Origin: Halodesulfovibrio sp. MK-HDV
GTDB taxonomy: Bacteria > Desulfobacterota > Desulfovibrionia > Desulfovibrionales > Desulfovibrionaceae
DNA: 64,000 nucleotides
Assembly: GCF_009914765.1 (NCBI RefSeq)
Contig: NZ_WYDS01000012.1
Span: forward strand, 62,001 to 126,000
Reading direction: 5' to 3'
Shown here: in pieces, positions 26,682-36,009 of the stretch
How the letters are laid out: each line of letters starts with the position of its first letter
Position numbering within the stretch: position 1 is the first letter of the stretch
The notes under the pieces: model-generated
What the model was told of the DNA's origin: nothing
Database searches by the model: none
The model's input: only the letters and a program-made list of their open reading frames with translations
Program-made: the position numbers and the translations under genes

Positions 26682-27854
26682 CTATACTTTCGCAGCAGTG
26701 CGAAGTGCGTCAATTGCGTCAGTTGCTTCCCAGCGGAATTCAGGAAGCTCACGACCAAAGTGACCGTAGCATGCAGTTTTTTTGTAGATAGGACGTTTGA
26801 GGTCAAGAGTCTTGCTGATACCGTAAGGACGCAGGTCGAATACTTCCTTAACAGCGTTAGTCAGAATTTCGTCTGGAATCTCAGAAGTGCCGAAAGATGT
26901 AGCAAGAACAGATACAGGTTCAGCAACGCCGATAACGTAAGCAATCTGAACTTCACAAGTAGGTGCGAGGCCAGCTGCAACAACGTTTTTAGCAATGTAA
27001 CGACCCATGTAGGCAGCAGAACGGTCTACCTTGGAAGGATCTTTACCGGAGAATGCGCCGCCGCCATGATGACCCATGCCGCCGTATGTATCCTGAATGA
27101 TTTTACGGCCAGTAAGACCGCAGTCACCCATAGGGCCGCCGATTACAAAACGACCGGTGGTGTTGATGAAGATACGGGTAGCGCTGTCGAGGAGCTCTGC
27201 AGGAAGAGTTTTATTGATAACTTCTTCACGAATGCCTTCAACGATGTCGTCCTGAGATACGCCGTCTTTGTGCTGGGAAGAAATAACAACGGTATCGATG
27301 CGGGTCGGTTTGCCGTCGAGGTATTCAAAAGAAACTTCTGTTTTACCATCAGGGCGGAGGAAGTCGAGATCGTTGTCTTTACGTGCAGCGGTGAGGCGCT
27401 CGGAAAGTTTGTGGGACCAGTAAATTGGAGCTGGCATGAGGGTTGGTGTTTCGTTACATGCGTAACCGAACATCATGCCCTGGTCGCCTGCACCCTGATC
27501 TTCAGGAGCGGTCTGATCAACACCCTGTGCGATGTCTGGAGACTGTTTATCAATAGAGGAGATAACTGCACAAGTGTCAGCATCAAAGCCCATGTCAGAG
27601 CTTGTGTAGCCGATTTCACGGATGGTATCACGAACTACGGTAGGGAAGTCCGCGTAGCCAGTGGTGCTGATTTCACCAGCAATAACAGCCATGCCAGTAG
27701 TAACAAGAGTTTCACAAGCAACACGACACTCAGGGTCCTGAGCCATGATGGTGTCAAGAATTGCATCAGAAATCGCGTCAGCAACTTTATCCGGGTGACC
27801 TTCAGTAACAGACTCAGAGGTAAAGTGGTATTTACCCTTGTTGTTGATCATCAT
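26682..27854 (-). CDS. metK: S-adenosylmethionine synthetase
   Basis: The 390-residue product makes SAM from methionine and ATP. It has [20 protein letters not shown] at the N-terminus, [12 protein letters not shown] in the middle, the P-loop-like [19 protein letters not shown], and [13 protein letters not shown] near the end. Length is normal. It is the last gene of a panC-DUF502-metK unit. GAGGAG precedes the ATG. No SAM riboswitch is visible in the short gap upstream. Confidence 0.97.
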   Translation of the reverse strand: MMINNKGKYHFTSESVTEGHPDKVADAISDAILDTIMAQDPECRVACETLVTTGMAVIAGEISTTGYADFPTVVRDTIREIGYTSSDMGFDADTCAVISSIDKQSPDIAQGVDQTAPEDQGAGDQGMMFGYACNETPTLMPAPIYWSHKLSERLTAARKDNDLDFLRPDGKTEVSFEYLDGKPTRIDTVVISSQHKDGVSQDDIVEGIREEVINKTLPAELLDSATRIFINTTGRFVIGGPMGDCGLTGRKIIQDTYGGMGHHGGGAFSGKDPSKVDRSAAYMGRYIAKNVVAAGLAPTCEVQIAYVIGVAEPVSVLATSFGTSEIPDEILTNAVKEVFDLRPYGISKTLDLKRPIYKKTACYGHFGRELPEFRWEATDAIDALRTAAKV

Positions 27855-27867
27855 TATGGAAGCTCCT

Positions 27868-28557
27868 CTAATCAGATGATGTTTTTGTATTCAAATTCTT
27901 TTTATGTTTCAGTTCAGGTGATTCAGGATTAAGAATACCGCCTGAAATGAGAATCTTAAATGCATCTTCGACGGAAAGATCAAGCTTGATGGTGTCCTCT
28001 TGCGGAACCATCAGATAAAAACCGGAAGTAGGGTTCGGTGTTGTAGGAACGAATACGTTCAGCACCTTCTCTTCCGTTTTTCGTTGAATTTCACCAACGG
28101 CGATACCTGTAACAAACGCCAAAGCGTATAGCCTAGGGCGTGGATATTCAATAAGAACAACTTGTTTAAACTCTTTCGCAGGACGTTTAAAGACGCTAAT
28201 GAAAAGTTGATTCGTTGCAGCGTAAAACCGGTTTATTCCCGGAAGCTTAAGAATTATTTTTTCAATCGTACGTGCGACTACTTTCCCTACATAGTTGCGA
28301 ACCAGCAAGCCGGTGCATACTAAAATAATAAAAACAAGTATGATACCTGTTCCGGTTTCGGGGATTCCTAAATATTCAGGAAGCCTCATGGAGTCCGGTA
28401 CCCATTTCCAAGCACCGTCTGCCCATCTTAGAAGGACACGGAGTATAAAGACTGTTACGACAATGGGCGCAAGAAAAAGAAAACCGGCAATAAGATTAAC
28501 ACGTAAAAAGTACTTTAGGTGCTGCCATGGGGTTCGCTTTTTCGGCGTTTTGGTCAT
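27868..28557 (-). CDS. DUF502-family inner-membrane protein
   Basis: The 229-residue product has two hydrophobic helices (residues about 18-40, [20 protein letters not shown], and about 70-90, [20 protein letters not shown]). A soluble domain follows with [16 protein letters not shown] and [17 protein letters not shown], the hallmark segments of DUF502. The C-terminal tail is polar. The family role is unknown. It sits between panC and metK with gaps of 11 and 13 bases. Confidence 0.9.
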   Translation of the reverse strand: MTKTPKKRTPWQHLKYFLRVNLIAGFLFLAPIVVTVFILRVLLRWADGAWKWVPDSMRLPEYLGIPETGTGIILVFIILVCTGLLVRNYVGKVVARTIEKIILKLPGINRFYAATNQLFISVFKRPAKEFKQVVLIEYPRPRLYALAFVTGIAVGEIQRKTEEKVLNVFVPTTPNPTSGFYLMVPQEDTIKLDLSVEDAFKILISGGILNPESPELKHKKNLNTKTSSD

Positions 28558-28568
28558 GGTTTCTCCGT

Positions 28569-29417
28569 TTACAGGTAGAATGGCCAGTTGTCTAATAGTC
28601 TTGCTTTTCCGACGAACACAGCTACTGCGCAGCGTGCTTTATCGGTAATCTTTGTGATCGGTTCGATAGAATCCGGATCAATAAATTCGAGATAATCTTC
28701 TTTGCCTAGTGGTAGATGTTTGTTCCAGTACTCACGGATAACAGCCTTAAGCTGTTCAACATCGCGCTCGCCCTGTGTAAAAGCATCTGCACCGGCTCGT
28801 ATTCCAGCATTAATATGCTTGGCTTGCGCGCGTTCCTCTGGTGTGAGGTATGCATTACGGGAACTCATTGCAAGACCATCATTTTCTCGAACAAGTGGAC
28901 CATTAATGATAGTGGTCGGCAGGTTCAAATCTCGGGTCATGCGTCGGATAATTGCAAGCTGCTGCCAGTCCTTTTCGCCGAATACAGCGTATTCAGGCAG
29001 GGTTAGTATCAATAGTTTTGTAACTACAGTAGATACTCCCCTAAAATGTGTTGGACGGCTGGTAGAGCATAGACCTTGAGCAAGCTGTGGTACTTCTACC
29101 CATGTTGCATGGTCTTCAGCATACATGCTTCCCGGCTCAGGGATAAACAAAATATCTGCACCCAGTTCACGGGCTGTATTGGCGTCCTCTTCGTGATTTT
29201 TCGGGTACGCATCAAGGTCTTCATTTGCACCGAACTGAGTCGGATTCACAAAGAGAGTTACAATGAGTTTATCCGACTTTTCACGACCAATGCGCATAAG
29301 GTTTTTATGCCCTTCATGGAAGTAGCCCATGGTTGGTACAAGACCAACTTTAACGCCTTCACAGCGCCATCGGAGACAAATTTTCTGTAGTTCAGCAGGT
29401 AATGTAATTATTTGCAT
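28569..29417 (-). CDS. panC: pantothenate synthetase
   Basis: This 282-residue enzyme joins pantoate and beta-alanine using ATP. The HIGH-type motif is VPTMGYFHEGHKNLM. FVNPTQFGANEDLDAYP, GEKDWQQLAIIRRM and LAMSSRNAYLTPEER follow in the usual order. It is the first gene of the panC-DUF502-metK unit. Confidence 0.96.
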   Translation of the reverse strand: MQIITLPAELQKICLRWRCEGVKVGLVPTMGYFHEGHKNLMRIGREKSDKLIVTLFVNPTQFGANEDLDAYPKNHEEDANTARELGADILFIPEPGSMYAEDHATWVEVPQLAQGLCSTSRPTHFRGVSTVVTKLLILTLPEYAVFGEKDWQQLAIIRRMTRDLNLPTTIINGPLVRENDGLAMSSRNAYLTPEERAQAKHINAGIRAGADAFTQGERDVEQLKAVIREYWNKHLPLGKEDYLEFIDPDSIEPITKITDKARCAVAVFVGKARLLDNWPFYL

Positions 29418-29590
29418 ATCAATTTATCCAGATATATTTGAGAAATCAATATACGGATCAGAATAACTTGTCTAGTTAAAAAAGGAATAATGGGGATTAT
29501 AGTTACTAACGAGTAGAGCTCTTGCTAGTGCAAATTGTTTGTGTCACATCAGACAATGTAAAAGATTTTAGAGAGAGGACATACTGCCAG

Positions 29591-30190
29591 ATGGAAGCTT
29601 TGTTTCAAGGTAAATTGGATAATTTTTGTGCATTATATGCAGTACTTAATGCAATGCAACGAACTCACGGCATTAGTCACTGGGAAGCGCGTAAGCTGTT
29701 CCATGCAGGACTGATGAGCCTTTCACAGGACGTTGAAAGCTGGGAAAAAATCGTATGCAACCGCACTGACTACATTGCGGAAATACAGTCCTTTATAAAA
29801 GTGATTCGTAACGAAGGTTCGCCAATACACTATACACAACCTTTTCCAGATGGGAAGGCCAGTATTGCTGATGTGCTTGATGTGGTTCGCGAATGGAGCC
29901 CTGTTGATAAACATAAGGGGCCAACTTTGTTCGAACAGGCGGGAGGCAAGGGAGTTGTTTTGCAGTTTAAACGCTATTTGCCATTCCGTGGTGCACCACT
30001 GATTAGCCACTGGACTGCTGTGAAGGAATATGCGGGTAGTGAGATTCGTTTTGTTGATTCCAGTTTAGAGAAAACTGCAACACACGCACTACCGGAAAAT
30101 GGCTTTTGCACCCGTGAAGAAGAATTGAAGCAAGGTCGACTTTTTTTGATTGATCCAGCGACAATTTATTTATTAGAATCAAATAATTAG
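29591..30190 (+). CDS. unrecognised protein with a papain-like catalytic pattern
   Basis: The product is about 199 residues from the chosen ATG. The N-terminus reads MEALFQGKLDNFCALYAVLN, with a Gln-Gly before a Cys at the start of a helix. Further on are LISHWTAVKEY (His) and IRFVDSS (Asp). Gln/Cys/His/Asp in this order is the layout of papain-fold Cys peptidases and transglutaminase-like enzymes. No family was recognised. A longer frame begins at 29522, but the catalytic Cys is then far from the N-terminus. The ribosome site is weak for both. Confidence 0.6.
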   Translation: MEALFQGKLDNFCALYAVLNAMQRTHGISHWEARKLFHAGLMSLSQDVESWEKIVCNRTDYIAEIQSFIKVIRNEGSPIHYTQPFPDGKASIADVLDVVREWSPVDKHKGPTLFEQAGGKGVVLQFKRYLPFRGAPLISHWTAVKEYAGSEIRFVDSSLEKTATHALPENGFCTREEELKQGRLFLIDPATIYLLESNN

Positions 30191-30546
30191 ATTCTAATTC
30201 TTAAATTAAAAATATATTGCTATAGATTTTGTTAGATTCTCAAAGAAAGTGCCCCTTTTATTTTTTGTATTGAGAATTAGTATTTGAAATATTTTATTTT
30301 CAAATGCTTGGCAGTTGTGTTACAAGTGTACTCTCGAGTGTCAGCAAGCTTCGGCTTTAGGTTGTGCCTCGATTTTTAGACAAATGTTAAAGCGTGGTGT
30401 GCCGTAGGCAATTACGTTATGCATAGGCAGATTGCAGTTTGTTCTAATTTCTGCCGTTGTTTTGGAGAAGGACTGGATCCATATGGGGTTCACTTCTTTT
30501 GTAGGTGCGCACGCGCATCTTGTTTTTTATTTTTTGGAGTTTTTTC
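30191..30546 (+). other. long leader of the RNA-binding-protein gene
   Basis: These 356 bases lie between the papain-like gene and the RRM gene. They contain no convincing gene. The last 180 bases are GC-richer than the first and probably form the 5' untranslated leader. RRM/Rbp genes of this kind are often controlled by temperature through their leaders, but no specific fold was resolved here. Confidence 0.4.
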
Positions 30547-30810
30547 GTGTCTAAGAATATCTATGTTGGCAACCTTGCCTGGTCTGTTGGTGATGATGAT
30601 TTGCGTGGCCTTTTTCAGGGTTACGGTGAAGTTATCTCTGCTCGTGTAGTTGAAGATCGCGAAACCGGCCGCTCCCGTGGTTTCGGTTTTGTTGAAATGG
30701 AAGACAACGGCGCTCAGGAAGCTATTGATGCACTCAATGGTAGCGAGCACGATGGTCGTAGCCTCAAAGTTAACGAAGCTCGTCCACGCGAACGTCGTCC
30801 TCGTTACTAA
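30547..30810 (+). CDS. RRM-type RNA-binding protein
   Basis: The product is a single RNA-recognition motif of 87 residues. RNP2 is NIYVGNLAW and RNP1 is RSRGFGFVEM, and an Arg-rich tail (RPRERRPRY) follows. It starts at a GTG with GGAG seven bases upstream. Small RRM proteins of this type bind single-stranded RNA and are common cold-response proteins in cyanobacteria and deltaproteobacteria. Confidence 0.93.
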   Translation: MSKNIYVGNLAWSVGDDDLRGLFQGYGEVISARVVEDRETGRSRGFGFVEMEDNGAQEAIDALNGSEHDGRSLKVNEARPRERRPRY

Positions 30811-30826
30811 GCTATAGTTACAGTGA

Positions 30827-30855
30827 AAGCCCACCATTGGTGGGCTTTTTTTTTT
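30827..30855 (+). terminator. intrinsic terminator after the RRM gene
   Basis: AGCCCACCA pairs with TGGTGGGCT, followed by ten T. Confidence 0.88.
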
Positions 30856-30869
30856 ATGCTTTTTTCAGA

Positions 30870-31631
30870 CTATAGCTTGGGATAATAGTTGTTATAGATT
30901 TCTATTGCTTCTTTTGAATCAGCAAACGTGTTCATTGCTTCTTGGAAGTGATCTATAAACTCTTGAGGCACAGCGTCGTTAAATATGAAGCCGTTAGGGG
31001 TCTTAGCAACAATCTTGAGCACTCTCAGCTTTGAGGAATCTCCGCCGATTAGTCGATAATTATAGAGTATGTTGGGAATGCTTCCGACAATAAGTGGAGC
31101 GCGTCCTTTAAAGAATTTTTTCACACTACAGGGAAAGGTCGTACCGAAGTCGAAGTTTTTATCCATGTACCCCTGCTTGCGGAGTAGAGGCAATATGCTC
31201 GCAGCTTTTGGTACGCACATTCGGGCGCGTTTAATATGATCAGGTGTCGAAAAGAGTTTTTCGTTTCGTTTATGTGTGAGAATAGCTACGGAAAATAGAA
31301 CGGGTGTTGTGACGTAACGATACCTTTTCTTTCGCTCTTCCGTCATTGCTACAGGGAAAAGGCACGTTGGCGTGCTGGAATCGAAATTTTTGATAGAGCG
31401 AGGCCAAGGCTGAACTTTGATTTCGTGCTCTGGCATACCCATGTACTTCCAGAGTCGTTTCACCACTTCTATATTGTACCCTTTTAAATTACCATTCTGA
31501 GTATATACAATGGGTGGTAGGCTCTCTGTAATGAAGAGCACAGGTTCACTGTGTGCAGAACGCGGTATGATGAAAAAGAACGCACAGCATAGAACTGTAC
31601 ATGCTAAACTAAAACGAAATCGTAGCTGCAT
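30870..31631 (-). CDS. periplasmic solute-binding protein, family 3
   Basis: This protein of about 253 residues has a signal peptide (LACTVLCCAFFFIIPRSAHS). The family-3 substrate-binding fold shows in LPPIVYTQNGNLKGYNIEVV and MTEERKKRYRYVTTPV. There is no ABC permease or ATPase nearby, so it may be an orphan binding protein or serve another system. The start MQLRFRF has GGGG upstream; ATG at 31643 is also possible. Confidence 0.82.
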   Translation of the reverse strand: MQLRFRFSLACTVLCCAFFFIIPRSAHSEPVLFITESLPPIVYTQNGNLKGYNIEVVKRLWKYMGMPEHEIKVQPWPRSIKNFDSSTPTCLFPVAMTEERKKRYRYVTTPVLFSVAILTHKRNEKLFSTPDHIKRARMCVPKAASILPLLRKQGYMDKNFDFGTTFPCSVKKFFKGRAPLIVGSIPNILYNYRLIGGDSSKLRVLKIVAKTPNGFIFNDAVPQEFIDHFQEAMNTFADSKEAIEIYNNYYPKL

Positions 31632-31753
31632 AACGTGCCCCATTGTATCTATGCTGAACGATGATTTGGTGTGTTAAATGTAGTAGTTTTGTACTATAGG
31701 CTCCAAATGATTTTGGCAATACATTATCGTGAAACACTACTTTGGAGGAAATC

Positions 31754-32365
31754 ATGGGTCGAATATTTACTGCACAAAATTTTCCATTCATTCTTGCCGC
31801 GGTCTTTACAATTTTTTTTGGTGTAATGGGCATAGCTCCTGTTTCAAGAGAAGTATGGATTGCGGAAGTTATCCCTGTTGCAGCAATTTTCATTTTACTT
31901 TGTGTCACGTTTCCATTTTTTAGATTTTCAAACGTGTCATATGGCCTAATGGCGTTTTGGCTGTTTTGGCATACAATAGGCGGGCATTACACTTTTGCAG
32001 GCGTGCCTTTTGAATGGGTGACAGATCTTTTTGGGTTTGAACGTAACCACTTTGATAGGATCGGGCATTTTTCTGTAGGATTCTATGCATACCCGATTGC
32101 GGAATTGTTTATTCGTAGAAAACTCGCGGGACCGATAGTTACAACTCTTTTTGCATTATTCACCATCATGTCCATTGCGGCAGCATATGAGATTATCGAA
32201 TGGCAATATGCTGTGCTTGAAGGCGGCACAGCTGGCATTGAGTTTCTCGGAAGTCAGGGAGACATTTGGGATGCGCAGAAAGATATGCTTGCAGACACCC
32301 TTGGAGCAGTTGTTACACTGATTTTGTTCTGGGTCTTTGGTAAGCGGTGGGGAAGTCGCGGTTAG
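31754..32365 (+). CDS. DUF2238/YjdF-family membrane protein
   Basis: This protein of about 203 residues has five or six hydrophobic helices. The family segments HTIGGHYTFAGVPF, RNHFDRIGHFSVGF and AAAYEIIEWQYAV, and GDIWDAQKDMLADTLGA, are visible. The conserved His, Asp and Glu in the membrane suggest a metal site, but the function is unknown. GGAGG lies six bases before the ATG at 31754. Confidence 0.88.
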   Translation: MGRIFTAQNFPFILAAVFTIFFGVMGIAPVSREVWIAEVIPVAAIFILLCVTFPFFRFSNVSYGLMAFWLFWHTIGGHYTFAGVPFEWVTDLFGFERNHFDRIGHFSVGFYAYPIAELFIRRKLAGPIVTTLFALFTIMSIAAAYEIIEWQYAVLEGGTAGIEFLGSQGDIWDAQKDMLADTLGAVVTLILFWVFGKRWGSRG

Positions 32366-32452
32366 CTTCATCTACAAATAAGACATTCGTTGTATGCAAG
32401 TCTTTACAAATTTTGACAGTTTATGAATGTTGGCTTTTGATTTATCTTGAAT

Positions 32453-32488
32453 AAAAAAACGGCATGGAATCTTCCATGCCGTTTTTTT
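32453..32488. terminator. bidirectional terminator
   Basis: AACGGCATGGAA pairs with TTCCATGCCGTT, with A and T runs outside. It serves the DUF2238 gene and the permease on the other strand. Confidence 0.83.
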
Positions 32489-32549
32489 GTTTTCTATGAT
32501 GTGAATTTTGTTAACTAGCTAAGTTGACGAGTAAAGTTAATTAGCAAGA

Positions 32550-33770
32550 CTAAATAACAATGTTAAATAAGAAGCCAACAACCAGAATGCCGGAAGCAAC
32601 AATGGCTACGTAGATAGTGATCAGCTTTACGCTAAGTACTTTTCTAAGAATAACCATTTCAGGAAGACTGAGTGCTACAACAGACATCATAAATGCAAGT
32701 GCGGTACCCAGTGCAGCGCCTTTGCCTAGCAAGGCAGAGACAATAGGGATAATGCCTGCGGCACTGGCATACATCGGTACGCCGATAGCAACAGCGGCAG
32801 GGACGCTCCACCATGCATCTTTACCCATAATAGATGCCATTGCACCTTCTGGAACATAGCCGTGGATACCGGCACCGATTGCGATACCAATAACAATGTA
32901 CAACCATGTTTTTCCCAGAATATCGACAACAGAATCCCAAGCAAAATCTAAGCGGTGAGCAAAGCTAGGGTACGATGGGGATTTGTTGGTGCCATCATCA
33001 CGAATCTGACGAACCCAAGATTCCAACATGTGATCCAGTTTCATCTTGCCAAGTACCCAGCCTGCAATAACCGCAATGGTTACGCCAGTCACAAGGTACA
33101 GTGCTGCTACTTTGAATCCAAACAGACCGTACAGCAGAACTAAGGCGATTTCGTTAACCATAGGTGCGGCAATCAAAAACGAGAAGGTCACACCAAGCGG
33201 AACACCGGCTGCTACGAATCCTAAAAAGAGCGGTACAGCAGAGCAGGAGCAGAACGGCGTAATAATGCCGACACACGCTGCAATGACGTTACCAAGGGAT
33301 TCTCTGCCTGTGAGATATTTACGGCTACGTTCCGGAGTAATCCACGTACGCATAACGCCAACAGCGAAAACAACCAGACTCAGCAATAGCAGAATTTTCG
33401 GAGTATCATATAAGAAGAACCGGATGGATTCTGATAGATGGCTGCCAGCTTCAACATTTGGGATCATGCCAGTCAGGACATCCGCAATAGTCGGTAACTG
33501 AGAATAGAGCAGTCCCCACCCGAGCAAGGCAATTGTTCCTACAATGCAGTAGAAGGTAAGTGAAAAACGTGCCTTTTTACCCTGAACAGGAGCAGCACCA
33601 CATGCGCACGGAGATTCAAATGGATTTGTCGGCGCGCCATTGTCGGTTTTAGGAGCTCCGAAAGCCTGGGCAGCGAACTCGCCACCTTTATCTGGGTTTC
33701 AGCCATATATGGAGCAGGAACTTTTTTCTTCTTCTTTTTTGTTTGGAGGAGTGATTTCGAGTGGTTTCAT
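32550..33770 (-). CDS. COG0701-type permease with in-frame UGA at codon 24 (candidate selenoprotein)
   Basis: Read through the UGA, the product has 406 residues. The start at 33770 has AGGA upstream and gives MKPLEITPPNKK, then KSSCSIYG, UGA (33699-33701), NPDKGGEFAAQAFGAP, and a second Cys motif SPCACGAAP. The first membrane helix, FSLTFYCIVGTIALLGWGLL, lies upstream of the internal TTG at 33527, so that TTG would give a protein missing part of the helix. Eight or more helices follow, with the family's FCSCSAVPLFLGF. The gene sits behind an ArsR regulator with a Cys-x-Cys site, so a role in arsenic or metal export is likely. The UGA may be Sec or a nonsense mutation. Confidence 0.8.
33669..33686 (-). 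promoter_or_regulatory. SECIS-like hairpin 12 nt downstream of the in-frame UGA
   Basis: On the minus strand GGTGGCG pairs fully with CGCTGCC (seven pairs, two of them G-U) around the loop AGTT. The stem starts 12 bases after the UGA, and the apical loop has G as its second base, both in line with bacterial SECIS elements. It lies inside the coding region, where bacterial SECIS elements must lie. Confidence 0.5.
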
Positions 33771-33782
33771 GGTAGTTCCTCG

Positions 33783-34124
33783 CTAAAGAATGTTCTTAAT
33801 TTTTTTTAAGGTTAGCAGGTTTGATTGTAGGGCCGTAAACTCTTCATCTGTTTTTATAGCTTGCTGCAGCAAATCTAAAAACGTTGAAATATACATATCA
33901 GTGCTATCTGTTGCGAGGCGATAATGCGTCCATCCGCCTGCTTTGCGGCCTATGGTAAGATCGGCATCAGTACACTGTTTTAAGTGACGGGAAATTGTAG
34001 GCTGTGCAAGGCCCATAATTTCCACAATATTACACACACACAGTTCGCCCCCGAGCAATAAGCCGAGTATGCGCACGCGTGTTGGGTCTGAAAGTGCTTT
34101 TGTGATTCTAATAAAGTTGTGCAT
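33783..34124 (-). CDS. arsR: ArsR-family metalloregulator
   Basis: The 113-residue winged-helix repressor has the metal-site motif ELCVCNIVEIM, with the Cys-x-Cys that senses As(III)/Sb(III) in classical ArsR. AQPTISRHLKQC is the recognition helix. AGGAGA precedes the ATG at 34124. It lies 12 bases upstream of the permease and shares its strand, so the two form one regulated unit. Confidence 0.92.
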   Translation of the reverse strand: MHNFIRITKALSDPTRVRILGLLLGGELCVCNIVEIMGLAQPTISRHLKQCTDADLTIGRKAGGWTHYRLATDSTDMYISTFLDLLQQAIKTDEEFTALQSNLLTLKKIKNIL

Positions 34125-34136
34125 ATGTTCTCCTGA

Positions 34137-34160
34137 ATAGCCATTTAGCAATATGGCTAT
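34137..34160. promoter_or_regulatory. likely ArsR operator
   Basis: A perfect inverted repeat, ATAGCCAT - 8 bases - ATGGCTAT, lies 12 bases upstream of the arsR start. Spacing and position fit an autoregulated ArsR-family operator. Confidence 0.6.
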
Positions 34161-34324
34161 ATGAGCATGTTGTCAATACACATGCGTGAGAAATGTGCGG
34201 CTGTACAGTGATAGGCAAAGGGCGTATGAGTTGCGGCTACTGCTTTGACACACAAGTGTTTAAGCAATCGGTAACGAATTCAAATGAATAAGTATTGCGC
34301 ATTAGTTAGCACAGGAGAGAGATG

Positions 34325-34957
34325 ATGACAGCCTGCGATCCTCAGGTAAATTTACAAGGACGCGAGAAGCTTACCCGCCTCGCTGACTTTTTGTTTGAAG
34401 CAGGTATGCTGCGCAAAACTCCGCGTAGTGGATACCAGTTTTTAGGTTCCGGTAGTGAGAACGTCGCAGAGCACTCTTTTAGAACAGCCATTGTCGGATT
34501 TGTTCTCGCCAACGAAGCAGGTGCAGATCCCGTACATACTGCAATGATGTGCCTTTTTCATGATTTTCATGAGGCTCGTATTGGTGATTTTAACTACGTA
34601 AACCGTATTTATAACACCAGCGATCCTAAGGCTGCATTTTCTCATGCCCTTGAAGGAACAGGCCTTGAGTGTTTAGTAATGCCATACTGGGATGAGCTTG
34701 AAGAAGCGGAATCTCTGGAGGCAAAGCTTGCTCAGGATGCAGATCAGATTGATCTTATTCTGAACCTTAAAGAAGAGTTCGATCTCGGTAACAAATATGC
34801 CGGTAAATGGATGCAAGGCGCTTTGCCGCGTCTGCGTACAGAATTTGGTCGTGAGCTTGCTCAGCGAATCAGTGAAACAGACCACACCGACTGGTGGTAC
34901 AAAGGCCCTGATAGTAACTGGTGGACACGTAAGAACGGTAAAAAGAAAGCTGAGTAA
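34325..34957 (+). CDS. HD-domain nucleotidase, YfbR-like
   Basis: This protein of about 210 residues has HD-domain metal motifs in SENVAEHSFRTAIVG, CLFHDFHEARIGDF and LAQDADQIDLILNL. The order and length fit the YfbR/5'-deoxynucleotidase group, which dephosphorylates deoxynucleoside monophosphates. AGGAGAG lies upstream of tandem ATGs at 34322 and 34325; the second is better spaced. Confidence 0.85.
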   Translation: MTACDPQVNLQGREKLTRLADFLFEAGMLRKTPRSGYQFLGSGSENVAEHSFRTAIVGFVLANEAGADPVHTAMMCLFHDFHEARIGDFNYVNRIYNTSDPKAAFSHALEGTGLECLVMPYWDELEEAESLEAKLAQDADQIDLILNLKEEFDLGNKYAGKWMQGALPRLRTEFGRELAQRISETDHTDWWYKGPDSNWWTRKNGKKKAE

Positions 34958-35124
34958 CAACAGAGAATAGTAACGCGTGATCTGTTTCTACATGGTAGAC
35001 GTTGCAGCCTATTGCTTTTCCAGGAGCGTTGTGACGGGCAGTGGTTTAACTGGATAGCGTCTGATTTCTTTTGGATACAATCCGCACTATCGGCAGCTTC
35101 AAGTTTAATTATATAGATGATAGT

Positions 35125-35153
35125 AAGCCACTCCTTTGGGAGTGGCTTTTTTT
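35125..35153 (+). terminator. intrinsic terminator
   Basis: AAGCCACTCC pairs with GGAGTGGCTT, followed by T. It is about 170 bases downstream of the HD gene. Confidence 0.8.
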
Positions 35154-35181
35154 ATGGCTTATGTAATTGAAGCAGTTGTGG

Positions 35182-35493
35182 TTATTTGTATTCCATCAAT
35201 TCAACAGGTGCGTTGTTCTCTTCGATGAATGCAACGGTAAGCCCCTCACTTGGCGAGTTCGGCTCAATAATAACCCTTTTCCCTTCTAGCGCTTCGGTAA
35301 GGTTTTCTACAACAAAAGCGACATGTGGAACTGTTTTTACCAGTTCAGGATAAGGGGCATCGGTCTCGAAGCGCATCCACTGAATTCCGTATGGATTGTT
35401 CTCGTGATCAGTGACGTGCATCTTTAAGTGAGGAAGATGAATTTCGTCTTTTTGTGGAATATCTGTGGGGATTCCAAGATGGTTGTATTTCAT
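35182..35493 (-). CDS. small VOC-superfamily-like protein
   Basis: This 103-residue protein begins MKYNHLGIPTDIPQKDEIH and has VPHVAFVVENLTEALEGK and VAFIEENNAPVELMEY, which resemble the paired beta-alpha-beta modules of the vicinal oxygen chelate (glyoxalase/dioxygenase) superfamily. One His and the final Glu are in place for a metal site. The substrate is unknown. The start with weak AGAGA was preferred over an upstream frame to 35541. Confidence 0.65.
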   Translation of the reverse strand: MKYNHLGIPTDIPQKDEIHLPHLKMHVTDHENNPYGIQWMRFETDAPYPELVKTVPHVAFVVENLTEALEGKRVIIEPNSPSEGLTVAFIEENNAPVELMEYK

Positions 35494-35704
35494 GATGTCT
35501 CTTTTAGCTTGTGAAAACAAAATGGGTATGAAGTGCGGCAAAGAGTTATTTTTGAGTCGCGCGAGATGTCTTTCTAAAAAGTTAAAGGGCGGGGTGAAAC
35601 CTTCGCGTTTTCTAAAGGCGGCCAGTCAATAAAATCGAAGAGGCACCAAAGGGACAACGAAGGTTATGCAATATTTTTTTGTTCTTCTATGGTGGTGGTA
35701 TAAG

Positions 35705-35735
35705 AAAAAGGGAGCGGTTTCAACCGCTCCCTTTG
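35705..35735 (-). terminator. terminator of the exporter operon
   Basis: On the minus strand AAAGGGAGCGGTT pairs with AACCGCTCCCTTT, followed by T, just after the gene ending at 35742. Confidence 0.83.
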
Positions 35736-35741
35736 ATGTTG

Positions 35742-35984
35742 CTATTTCCCTTTCGGGAGATACGTGACTGTCGACCTTGCCCCAAGCTCGGCATCAGCAG
35801 TAATTTCAACATCAGTCCAGTAAATGGCACCGGCATTAATGTCGTTCTGCTCGATGAAGGTAGCAAGAGTGTTGGCAGATTCTACATGTTTAAGCAGCAT
35901 CGGGGAGAGTACGAACATAAACAGCCAGATTATGAAAACTCCGGATGCGAACGATAGAAAGCGTTTTGCGCTGCTTTTTTGCAT
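35742..35984 (-). CDS. small membrane protein next to the YeiH-type exporter
   Basis: This 80-residue protein has one N-terminal membrane helix (FLSFASGVFIIWLFMFVLSP) and a short periplasmic domain. It is preceded by AAGGA and follows the exporter gene by 25 bases, so it is probably co-transcribed and may be an accessory subunit. No family was recognised. Confidence 0.68.
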   Translation of the reverse strand: MQKSSAKRFLSFASGVFIIWLFMFVLSPMLLKHVESANTLATFIEQNDINAGAIYWTDVEITADAELGARSTVTYLPKGK

Positions 35985-36009
35985 ACGAATTATCCTTTAT
36001 TGTTACACG

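Noticed and set aside
26664-27932. 422-codon open frame antisense to metK
   Set aside because: metK on the other strand is unmistakable, and the antisense product is Cys/Val/Asn-rich without any family pattern. It is a by-product of metK codon use.
33527-33770. Permease starting at the internal TTG at 33527
   Set aside because: This would cut the first membrane helix and has no ribosome site, while the upstream frame is clearly coding.
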